A stretch of 45,291 nt of DNA from an uncultured Collinsella sp. (GTDB lineage Bacteria; Actinomycetota; Coriobacteriia; Coriobacteriales; Coriobacteriaceae). Shown here in pieces: positions 16,876-23,777 of this stretch (positions within the stretch are counted from its first letter, which is position 1; each line of letters opens with the position of its first letter). The stretch lies in the NCBI GenBank assembly GCA_900539735.1, contig UQDE01000016.1:1-45291 (forward strand), in the 5' to 3' direction. A program made the translations under genes and the position numbers. The notes beneath the pieces are model-generated. The model did no database searches, was not told the origin of the DNA, and saw only the letters and a program-made list of their open reading frames with translations.

Positions 16876-16910
16876 ATCTACATTGGTATGATATTCATCC
16901 AATTATCGTC

Positions 16911-16951
16911 TCCCCTGCCGTTTATGCATTTGCCAAACAGCAGGGGATTTT
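16911..16951 (+). terminator. Intrinsic terminator after the lipid kinase unit
   Basis: TCCCCTGC (16911-16918) pairs with GCAGGGGA (16940-16947), extended by GTTT/AAAC, and is followed by TTTTCATTT. The rest of the gap 16876-17181 is AT-rich; TACAAT at 17031-17036 could be the -10 box for the dipeptidase gene, without a good -35. Confidence 0.7.
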
Positions 16952-17138
16952 CATTTCGGGCATTCTCGGCTACTTTATTCGACTATAGTAATTACAGGGC
17001 GTCTTTATTAAAGTAAAGCTATATGCTGAGTACAATTAACCGCTCATCGCATATTTCATCACGCTTATCGAGTAAGTATTTTTCATAGATGAATATTGTT
17101 TCCAGTTCGTTACGCTAATGAGGTGTCTTTATTGGCTG

Positions 17139-17162
17139 AAGCCCTCTGGCGACAGAGGGCTT
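17139..17162 (+). promoter_or_regulatory. Hairpin in the leader of the C69 dipeptidase gene
   Basis: AAGCCCTCT (17139-17147) and AGAGGGCTT (17154-17162) pair perfectly, ending 19 bases before the ATG. It looks like a terminator stem but the T-run is only three bases, so it may be an attenuator or an mRNA 5' stabiliser. Confidence 0.45.
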
Positions 17163-17181
17163 TCGCACGCTGGGAGGGAAA

Positions 17182-19153
17182 ATGAGGAAAACTCACCCCG
17201 TCAACGCGCTCAAGAAGCTTGGCATAGGCCTCGCCTTTGGAGCTGCAACCATCATGTCCATGCCGACGTCTGCGCTCGCCTGCACGCAGATGTACATGGG
17301 CAAGAACCTTACGGCCGACGGCAACACGTACTACGGCCGCGCCGAGGACTTTGGCCCGCGTTACCTCAAACACTTCGGCATCGAACCTGCCCACGAAGCT
17401 GGCTTTACGTACAGCTCGAATGAGTCTGCTTTCGAATACACTTCGAATAAGCCTACATATCGCTACAGCTACGTACGTGACCATCCCTCCAATTGGGAGG
17501 GCCACACCGACGCCTACTCCGAAGCCGGTATCAACGAGAAGGGTGTCTCTTGCTCCGCTACGCTGAGCACCTCCTATAACGAGGATGCCAAAGCAGCAGA
17601 CCCAATCGATGAGGCTACCGGCATCGGCGAGTACAGCTACGGCAGCGTCATCCTGGGCCAGAGCGCCAATGCCCGCGAGGGCGTCGAGCTCCTCGGCAGC
17701 CTGATCGACGAGCAGGGCACTTGCACTAACGACCAGATCATTATCGCCGACAACAACGAGACCTGGCTGTTCGCCACGCTTTCTGCCCATCAATGGATTG
17801 CCATGAAGCTGGCCGACGACGTCGCCTCACTCAACCCCAACATCGGCAGCCTCAACTACGATGTCGACCTGAACGATACTGAGAACTGCCTGCACTCCAA
17901 GGACATCGAGTCCATGCCCGTGGAGAAGGGTTTCGCCAAATACTCCGCTGACGGTAAATTCGATGTCGCCCAAACGTATGGCGAAAGCCTCGCCGATTCT
18001 GGCGTTAACCAATGGTCCCGCTATGTGCAAGGCCGCCATTATTTTGCTAGTCAGCTGACCGAAGGCACGGATTACGAAATTAAAACTATCACCGATAAGG
18101 ATGGAAAAACCCGTCCAAAAGGGAGCTATGGTCAGCGAAATCCAGCCTCTGTTCTTCAAGCCTGGCAAGTCTGGTTGGAGCACCTTTGAGCTGATTCGTG
18201 CCTTCGGCAACCGCGGAGAGAACGTCCCTGGTCTCAACGCGAACACTGATGGCGTTTATTGCATCGGCAGCGAGCGCAACACCGAGATCAATCTCTTCCA
18301 GATTCGTCGCGGGTATGATCCCGAAGTCGCTACCATCCAGTGGGAAATGCTCTCCCGTGCCGCGTACTCTGTCGCCATCCCGCTGTACTCCGCTCTGATA
18401 ACTGAAGTTAGCCCCTACTTCAGCGATCAGACCGTCTCCTTCGACCACTGCAATGCGAAAGACGTCGTGTACAACGAGGAGCCCGAGAACTCCATTAACT
18501 ACGTCCTCATGGACATCAGCTCGCTCTGCTTTGAGAACCCTGACACCCTTGGCACCAACGTCCGCGCCTACCTCGATGCCCTGCAGAATGAGCTCATCGA
18601 GCAGAACAAGGAAGTTGACGCCGCCATGCTGGCCGAAACGACCACCGAGGGCCGCACTGCCCTAGCCAACAAGGCCGGCAAGGCTGCCACCGAGAACACC
18701 TACAAGAAGTGCAAGGCCCTGCTCCAGGAGATGCGCGCCTATCAGAAGGCCGGAAACTTCGAACAGCCCTTCACCCCAAGCGATCTGAACACCGAGACCA
18801 AGGGCCTCAAGGTGTCCATTACCTACGCCCAGGACGCTCTTGCCACCGACCCGGTCACCCCGGATCAGCCCGGCACCCCCGAGCAGCCTGGTACTCCTGA
18901 GCAGCCCGGTACCCCCGAGCAGCCCGCTAAGCCCGAGCAGCCCGCTAAGCCCGAGCAGCCAGACGCCAAGCCCGAGAAGCCTGGTAAGTCGGATACCACG
19001 ACCACGGTAACCACCAACAAGACGAACACCAAGGGCGGCCTGCCCACCACTGGCGATCGTTTTGATGGCCGCATGGTGGCCGCATTCGCCATCGCTGGCG
19101 TTGCCGTCATCTCCGCAGGCGGTTATATCCTCTATCGCCGCAACAAGGAGTAA
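17182..19153 (+). pseudogene. Sortase-anchored C69 family dipeptidase, broken by a frameshift
   Basis: Two overlapping frames (17182-18189 and 18101-19153) together encode one secreted peptidase of family C69 (PepD-like Ntn hydrolases). The first has a signal peptide ending ALA-C34; C34 heads the CTQMYMGKNLTADGNTYYGRAEDF motif and would be the catalytic N-terminal cysteine after signal cleavage. The second continues the peptidase domain (FELIRAFGNRGE), then has a Pro-rich wall spacer with PGTPEQ and PAKPEQ repeats (about 18853-18990), the sorting signal LPTTG (19040-19054), a hydrophobic helix and the tail YRRNKE. The frames differ by +1; the shift lies within 18101-18126, where AAAAA (18105-18109) and AAAAGGG (18117-18123) are likely sites. 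One surplus base explains it. It could be a real mutation, a sequencing error or a phase-variable tract. Confidence 0.85.
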
Positions 19154-19165
19154 TCCCTCACTGGT

Positions 19166-19203
19166 GCGGGCGGGATGGCACGGTTCGTCCCGCCCGCCTT
19201 TTT
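19166..19203 (+). terminator. Intrinsic terminator of the dipeptidase gene
   Basis: GCGGGCGGGA (19166-19175) pairs with TCCCGCCCGC (19188-19197), followed by CTTTTTG, 13 bases after the stop codon. Confidence 0.88.
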
Positions 19204-19223
19204 GACCGGCGGGAAACACCGCT

Positions 19224-19273
19224 GAAATCTTTTCAAAAAAGATTTCCCCGCACACACTTTGCTGTGCTATAGT
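19224..19273 (+). promoter_or_regulatory. Promoter and operator-like palindrome before the Trp leader
   Basis: TATAGT (19268-19273) preceded by TGC forms an extended -10 box. Upstream, GAAATCTTTT (19224-19233) and AAAAGATTTC (19237-19246) make a perfect 10-base inverted repeat with a CAA centre, overlapping the -35 zone. It is the only AT-rich island in this gap, and could be a repressor site acting alongside the attenuator. Confidence 0.55.
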
Positions 19274-19331
19274 GCAGCGCAACAGCAACAAGGTGCGACC
19301 GCGCCACGGCATCACGAAAGGAGCCACCAAG

Positions 19332-19400
19332 ATGAAGAACACGATGAAGTCTCTCAACAACTGGTGGTGGCGTGATGCGAATACGATCGGTCGACAGTGA
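19332..19400 (+). CDS. Trp-rich leader peptide of an attenuator
   Basis: A 22-codon open frame starts at ATG 19332, eight bases after AAAGGAG (19317-19323), and reads MKNTMKSLNN-WWW-RDANTIGRQ. Three consecutive Trp codons (19362-19370) in so short a peptide, upstream of a terminator and a transporter operon, are the hallmark of ribosome-mediated transcription attenuation by charged tRNA-Trp. Stalling on the Trp codons when tryptophan is scarce would free the downstream strand and let transcription continue. The peptide itself probably has no other role. Confidence 0.87.
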   Translation: MKNTMKSLNNWWWRDANTIGRQ

Positions 19401-19467
19401 GTCCCTCACGCCTGTTTTTGCGCTCTAGGTGATTGGAAGGCCTCCGGTTTCGACCGGGGGCCTTTTT
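19369..19467 (+). promoter_or_regulatory. Trp attenuator: competing leader structures and terminator
   Basis: GGCGTGA (19369-19375), which includes part of the third Trp codon, pairs exactly with TCACGCC (19406-19412), giving the 1:2 stem. The terminator is AAGGCCTCCGGT (from 19437) with ACCGGGGGCCTT, loop TTCG, followed by TTTT (to about 19465). GTGA at 19429-19432 can pair with TCAC in strand 2 as a possible antiterminator, though this 2:3 pairing is short and not proven. A ribosome stalled at the Trp codons would mask strand 1. Confidence 0.75.
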
Positions 19468-19544
19468 CTATCTCGAGCCCGATCGCATTCGCATCACGCG
19501 CCTCCGCTTTTCCCCTGCGCTTCCCTTCAGAAAGGATTTTCACC

Positions 19545-20117
19545 ATGTCTCAGAACACCACCGCCACCCAGCCCCGCACCGTCCAGACCGCCGACCGCGG
19601 CAAACTCGACGTCCGCGCTCTCGTCCTGCTCGCCATCCTGCTCGCCGCCGGCTTCATCCTCAACTTCACCGTCGGCAAGGCCATCTCAGGCATCTCGGGC
19701 GGCATGATCAGCCCCGAGTTCATCATCTCGGCCTTCTGCCTCACCATCCTGGTCGTTCGCCCCAACATCGGCCAGGCGCTCGTCATTGGCCTCATCTCGG
19801 CTGCCGTGATCCAGATCACCACCACTTCGCCGTTCGTCGATTTTGCCGCCGAGGGCATCGCCGCCATGCTCATGGCCGGCATCGTCAACGCCGCCGGCAA
19901 GGACGGTCAGGTCAAGCCCGCAATCGCCATTGTCGCAACCTTCCTGACCACCTTTGTCTCCGGCGTCATCTTCATGGTCATCAAGATGGCCATGCTCGGC
20001 GTGGTCGGCGAGCTCGCCGCCGCCATGTTGCCCGTCGTCGCCATGACCGCCGTCTTTAACGCCATTCTGGTCGGCGCCCTCTACCTGCCCATCCAGAAGG
20101 CCCTTAGGCTCAACTAA
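19545..20117 (+). CDS. trpP: ECF transporter S component, probable tryptophan (TrpP-like)
   Basis: This 190-residue membrane protein has about six hydrophobic segments starting at residue 25 and the overall pattern of ECF-type substrate-binding (S) components: ALVLLAILLAAGFILNF, then GGMISPEFIISAFCLTILVVRPNIGQALVIGLISAAV. The GGM-P-F and P-NIGQALVIG arrangement resembles the TrpP family of tryptophan transporters. The Trp-codon attenuator directly upstream independently points to tryptophan. AAAGGA precedes the ATG. The energising ATPases and T protein follow on the same strand at 20331-22821. Substrate assignment is inference from the leader and weak family resemblance. Confidence 0.78.
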   Translation: MSQNTTATQPRTVQTADRGKLDVRALVLLAILLAAGFILNFTVGKAISGISGGMISPEFIISAFCLTILVVRPNIGQALVIGLISAAVIQITTTSPFVDFAAEGIAAMLMAGIVNAAGKDGQVKPAIAIVATFLTTFVSGVIFMVIKMAMLGVVGELAAAMLPVVAMTAVFNAILVGALYLPIQKALRLN

Positions 20118-20123
20118 CCCGTT

Positions 20124-20224
20124 CGGCTTTACGAGCCACCCCATCTTGGCGTTCATTCGTCGCTCGCGTACCCAAGTACGCTTCGCTCCTCTTTCGCGCC
20201 AACCTGGGGCCCCTCGTAAAGCCG
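20124..20224. repeat. Nested palindrome, family B copy 1
   Basis: Outer arms CGGCTTTACGAG (20124-20135) and CTCGTAAAGCCG (20213-20224) are perfect, extended inward by CCCCA/TGGGG and TTGGCG/CGCCAA. The core holds GCGTAC-CCAA-GTACGC (20166-20181). Copy 2 is at 36121-36218. This copy sits inside the ECF operon between the S component and the ATPase. Confidence 0.8.
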
Positions 20225-20243
20225 TCTCCGTGCTTCACCACCA

Positions 20244-20317
20244 AAGACCGTCCCAAACAACGAGCTTTTTTGGGACGGTCTTAAACAACTGGTCATTTAA
20301 GACTGTCCCCAATGACC
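20244..20317. repeat. Two hairpins with GGGAC cores upstream of ecfA
   Basis: AAGACCGTCCCAAA (20244-20257) pairs perfectly with TTTGGGACGGTCTT (20269-20282). Nine bases on, GGTCATT (20291-20297) and AATGACC (20311-20317) enclose TAAGACTGTCCCC. The second hairpin belongs to the GGGACAG-core set also seen at 22907-22939, 37410-37444 and 38625-38655. The first could act as a terminator-like stem within the operon; its T-run lies in the loop, not after it. Confidence 0.7.
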
Positions 20318-20330
20318 ATGAAAGGTATCC

Positions 20331-22082
20331 ATGAAAACGATCATCAACGTCGACGATGTCTCGTTCTCCTATGGTACGCAGACCGAGCAGGCGCTTAAGC
20401 ACATCTCGCTCGACGTGAACAAGGGAGACTTTATCGGCATCATCGGGCCTTCGGGCGCCGGCAAGTCCACGCTTGCCGCCTGCCTGTCGGGCGCTGTGCC
20501 CCACCACTACACCGGCACGTTCTTTGGCTCCGTCATGGTTGACGGCCACGACACCTGTGAAGTCTCGCTCACCGATGTGTCACAGATTGTCGGCAGCGTG
20601 TTGCAGGACATAGACACGCAGATGGTCGCCTCGGTCGTCGAGGACGAGATGCTCTTTGGCCTGGAGAACTTTGGCGTCCCCCACGATCAGATCGAGCAGC
20701 GTGTAAACGAGACGCTCGAGACCGTCGGTATCAGCGACCTGCGCGACCGCGAGATCGCCACCCTCTCGGGCGGACAGAAGCAAAAGGTGGCCATCGCTGC
20801 CATCCTCGCCATGCGCCCCCGCGTACTGGTACTCGACGAGCCCACCGCAGCACTCGACCCCGCCAGCTCTACGCTGGTCTTCGAGACCCTGCGCGAGGCA
20901 AACCGCGTACTCGGCATCACCATCGTCGTCGTTGAGCAAAAGGTCGCCCTGCTTTCGGAATACTGCAACCGTGTACTGGTGCTCAACCATGGCGAAATCG
21001 CACTACAGGGAGAGCCGCACGAGGTCTTTGCGCACACCGACGAGCTTCGCGCCATCGGCGTCGACTGCCCTCGCGTGACGCGCATCTTCAACAGCCTCGA
21101 GGCCGATGGCCTGGCAAGCGGCACCCCTTGCTTGGATGTCGACGAGGCTGAGCGCCTGATTACGGGCATCGTCGACCCCGCCTACACCATCAGCGACATT
21201 CAAGCACCTGCAAGCTCACCGCACGCCCCGTCGCTGCGCCCGCACGCCAAAGACGCCGAGCCGGTGCTCACCTTCGAACACGTTGAGTTTGCCTATCCCA
21301 ATGGCGGCGCCGCCGTCCACGACCTTAACCTGACCCTCTACCCCGGCGAGCTCGTGGGCATTGTCGGCCAAAACGGCGCCGGCAAGACCACGCTCACCAA
21401 GCTGCTCACGGGCCTGCTTAAGCCCGCCTCGGGCAGCGTGCGCGTTACGGGTCTGGACACCGCCGCAGTTCCCACGAGCCGCATCGCCCGCGAGGTCGCG
21501 ACGCTCTTCCAAAACCCCGACCGCCAGATCTGCAAGGATACCGTGCTCGACGAGGTCGCTTTTGGCCTGGAGCTTGCCGGCATCGACCGCGCCGAAGCCC
21601 TGCGCCGTGCCCAGCTCGTCATCGACCGCTTTGGCCTGCCCGCCGACGAGGCGCCCTTCTCGCTTTCGCGCGGCCAGCGACAAATGGTGGCGCTCGCCTC
21701 CGTCGTAGTGGTTGAACCCAAGATCGTAGTGCTCGACGAGCCCACGAGCGGCCTTGACTACCGCGAGTGCATGACCGTCATGGAAACGGTGCGCACCATG
21801 GCCGAGCGCGGCTGCGCCGTGATCATGGTCTGCCACGATATGGAAGTCGTTTCCGACTTTGCCGAGCGCATCGTTGTGATGGCCGACGGCCGCATCCTCG
21901 ACCGCGGACGCACACACGAGCTGTTCTCGAATATCGAGCTCATGCAGCGTGCCTACGTGGAACCACCCCAGGTCATTGAGCTCTCGCGCCGCTTGGCATA
22001 CTCCGTCTCCCCCGCTTTTGCGCAGGTGAGCGAGGTCACCGATATCGTTCGCATTACCAAGGAGATGGTCCGCCGTGGTTAA
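20331..22082 (+). CDS. ECF transporter ATPase, fused double ABC domain
   Basis: This 583-residue protein joins the two energising ATPases (EcfA and EcfA') in one chain. Domain 1 has Walker A GPSGAGKST at 39-47, signature LSGGQKQKV and Walker B VLVLDEPTAALDP. Domain 2 has Walker A GQNGAGKTT at about 345-353, signature LSRGQRQMV and Walker B IVVLDEPTSGLDY. A linker of about 40 residues (roughly 285-325) joins them. It hydrolyses ATP on the cytosolic side to drive S-component toppling. AAAGG precedes the ATG. Its end overlaps the start of the T protein by eight bases. Confidence 0.95.
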   Translation: MKTIINVDDVSFSYGTQTEQALKHISLDVNKGDFIGIIGPSGAGKSTLAACLSGAVPHHYTGTFFGSVMVDGHDTCEVSLTDVSQIVGSVLQDIDTQMVASVVEDEMLFGLENFGVPHDQIEQRVNETLETVGISDLRDREIATLSGGQKQKVAIAAILAMRPRVLVLDEPTAALDPASSTLVFETLREANRVLGITIVVVEQKVALLSEYCNRVLVLNHGEIALQGEPHEVFAHTDELRAIGVDCPRVTRIFNSLEADGLASGTPCLDVDEAERLITGIVDPAYTISDIQAPASSPHAPSLRPHAKDAEPVLTFEHVEFAYPNGGAAVHDLNLTLYPGELVGIVGQNGAGKTTLTKLLTGLLKPASGSVRVTGLDTAAVPTSRIAREVATLFQNPDRQICKDTVLDEVAFGLELAGIDRAEALRRAQLVIDRFGLPADEAPFSLSRGQRQMVALASVVVVEPKIVVLDEPTSGLDYRECMTVMETVRTMAERGCAVIMVCHDMEVVSDFAERIVVMADGRILDRGRTHELFSNIELMQRAYVEPPQVIELSRRLAYSVSPAFAQVSEVTDIVRITKEMVRRG

Positions 22083-22821
22083 CGTCATCGACTACATGCC
22101 GGGCGACACGCTGCTGCATCGCCTGAACCCGGTCGTCAAACTGGGCCTTGCCGCCGCCATCATCATCGGCATCTTTTTGTCCGACACCTATGTGGCGCTG
22201 CTGGGCTTTTTGGCACTCACCCTTGCGCTGGGCGCCTACGCCGGCGTCGTCGATCGCCTGTTCTCGCTACTCAAGCTGCTGATTCCGCTCGCGCTTATCA
22301 TGCTGATGCTCCAGCTGGCCTTTATGCGCGATGGCAACGTGGTGTGGGGTTTTATCACCGACACGGGCCTCATCACAGGATCGAAGGCCTGCCTGCGCCT
22401 GCTGGGTGTGGCGTTACCACTCATCCTCATGCTCATGGTGACCAAGCTCAACGACCTTGCCAACGCCTGCGTCGAGGTATTGCACGTGCCGTATCGCCAT
22501 GCCTTTACCTTTACCACGGCGCTGCGCTTTGTGCCGGTGTTTGGCCAGGAGATGAACGCCATCATGGAGGCGCAGACCGCACGCGGCGTCGAGTACGACA
22601 CCAAGAACCCCATCAAGAAGCTCAAACTCATGCTGCCGCTATGCGTGCCTCTGCTTATCTCGAGCGTGGGCAAGACCGACGCCACCGCGCTTGCCGCCGA
22701 GCAGCGCGGCTTCTACCTGCGCACACGCGCCAGCTCGTATAAGCGCTACCCCATCAAGGGCCTGGACATCGCCGTACTCGCCATCAGCGTTGCCTTCATC
22801 GTCCTCGGCTTCCTGTTCTAG
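22075..22821 (+). CDS. ecfT: ECF transporter T component
   Basis: This 248-residue membrane scaffold of the ECF module has four or five membrane segments at about 25-120 plus a C-terminal one, with long cytosolic coupling helices. The two coupling motifs are visible as EAQTARGVEYD and AAEQRGFYLRTRASS, the Ala-Arg-Gly type that docks on the ATPases. It uses GTG at 22075 inside the last codons of the ATPase gene, implying coupled translation. With the S component and fused ATPase it completes a dedicated (group I) ECF transporter. Confidence 0.93.
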   Translation: MVNVIDYMPGDTLLHRLNPVVKLGLAAAIIIGIFLSDTYVALLGFLALTLALGAYAGVVDRLFSLLKLLIPLALIMLMLQLAFMRDGNVVWGFITDTGLITGSKACLRLLGVALPLILMLMVTKLNDLANACVEVLHVPYRHAFTFTTALRFVPVFGQEMNAIMEAQTARGVEYDTKNPIKKLKLMLPLCVPLLISSVGKTDATALAAEQRGFYLRTRASSYKRYPIKGLDIAVLAISVAFIVLGFLF

Positions 22822-22851
22822 CTCATCGCCAGCACCAACGGCATAACGCAC

Positions 22852-22890
22852 AAGGCCCCGGCTCGCACCAAACGAGCCGGGGCCTTTGCT
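22852..22890. terminator. Bidirectional-looking terminator after ecfT
   Basis: AAGGCCCCGGCTCG (22852-22865) pairs perfectly with CGAGCCGGGGCCTT (22873-22886), followed by TTGCTGTTTT on the plus strand. It closes the ECF operon. Confidence 0.85.
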
Positions 22891-22906
22891 GTTTTCCCAG
22901 ATAAAA

Positions 22907-22939
22907 CCTACCAAAATAAACCTGTCCCTTTTTGGTAGG
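22907..22939. repeat. Short hairpin with GGGACAGGTT core
   Basis: CCTACCAAAA (22907-22916) and TTTTGGTAGG (22930-22939) are perfect arms around a core that reads AGGGACAGGTTTA on the minus strand. It lies between the convergent ecfT and aspartate racemase ends. Confidence 0.75.
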
Positions 22940-22946
22940 GCGAGAG

Positions 22947-23693
22947 CTAGAGGCGGTAGGGGGCGCCGCTGCGGATGATAGATTCGCGTACCAGGACATC
23001 CATCGCGTCGAGGGTAATCTCGGGCATCTCGCGATACTTCTGCAGCACCGAGAGCTCCGTGCAGGCCAGGATGACGCGGTCGCAGCCGCTGCGGGCAAAC
23101 TCCCACATCACGCGGTCGAACTTATCCATGTCGGGCTCGCGTCCGGCCTTCACGTCGTCGTAGATGAGCGACATCACATCGGCCTGACGCTTCTCGCTGG
23201 GATAGACGACCTCGACGCCCGCTGCCTCGCATTCGCGCCCATAGACGCCCGCGCCCACAGTTCCGTCGGTGCCCATGATGCCGATCTTGCGCACCGGCTC
23301 GGCCGGCATGCTCAGGTTGGGATCGAACTCGCACTCCCCCATCACCGCGCCCGCTAGGGCATAGCGCACCGACTCGCGCGGCATGTGGATAATCGGCACC
23401 TTCGTAAACGACTGAATCTGGTCGTAGAAGTAGTGTGACGTGTTGCAGGGGATGGCGATGTGCGCACAGCCCAGCGACTCGAGCGCCTGGGCGCACTCCT
23501 TCATGGTCGCCAGCAGCTCGGCATGCTCACCGGTCTTGATGGCCAGCGTGCGGTCGGGCATGGTCGACTTGGAAAGCACCACCATGTCGATATGCTCTTG
23601 GTCGCACGTAGCCGCCGTATGGCGCACCACCTGGTCGTAGTAATACGACGTGGCCTCGGCGCCCATGCCGCCGATAACTCCCAGCTTTTCCAT
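22947..23693 (-). CDS. Aspartate/glutamate racemase family protein
   Basis: This 248-residue cofactor-independent racemase has LGVIGGMGAEATSYYYDQVV at the N-terminus and the two catalytic cysteines C83 (AIPCNTSH) and C211 (LACTELSV), which shuttle the alpha proton. The NGGMG-type N-terminus places it with aspartate racemases rather than MurI. AAGGAGG lies 5 bases before the ATG at 23693; the longer frame from 23777 would overlap the upstream gene region and lacks a site. It follows the D-aspartate ligase gene on the same strand, so its product D-Asp is probably the ligase substrate. Confidence 0.92.
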   Translation of the reverse strand: MEKLGVIGGMGAEATSYYYDQVVRHTAATCDQEHIDMVVLSKSTMPDRTLAIKTGEHAELLATMKECAQALESLGCAHIAIPCNTSHYFYDQIQSFTKVPIIHMPRESVRYALAGAVMGECEFDPNLSMPAEPVRKIGIMGTDGTVGAGVYGRECEAAGVEVVYPSEKRQADVMSLIYDDVKAGREPDMDKFDRVMWEFARSGCDRVILACTELSVLQKYREMPEITLDAMDVLVRESIIRSGAPYRL

Positions 23694-23777
23694 CGCCGCC
23701 TCCTTGGTGACGCCCGCGCAATTGCGCGTATCATACCCGCGCCCGCCCGATGCAAACCGGACGGGCGCCGCACTCAT

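Noticed and set aside
17262..17283. Lipoprotein lipobox at SALAC of the dipeptidase
   Set aside because: The residue at -3 is Ala rather than Leu, and C34 is the expected N-terminal nucleophile of C69 enzymes; the LPTTG anchor also argues against lipidation.
18101..18189. Programmed frameshift joining the two halves of the C69 dipeptidase
   Set aside because: The needed shift is +1 (or -2); the A-rich run would suit a -1 slip, and no stimulatory structure is evident, so an indel is the simpler explanation.
18853..18990. Tandem DNA repeat or CRISPR-like array
   Set aside because: The periodicity is the coding repeat PGTPEQ/PAKPEQ of the wall-spanning spacer in the dipeptidase, not an array with spacers.
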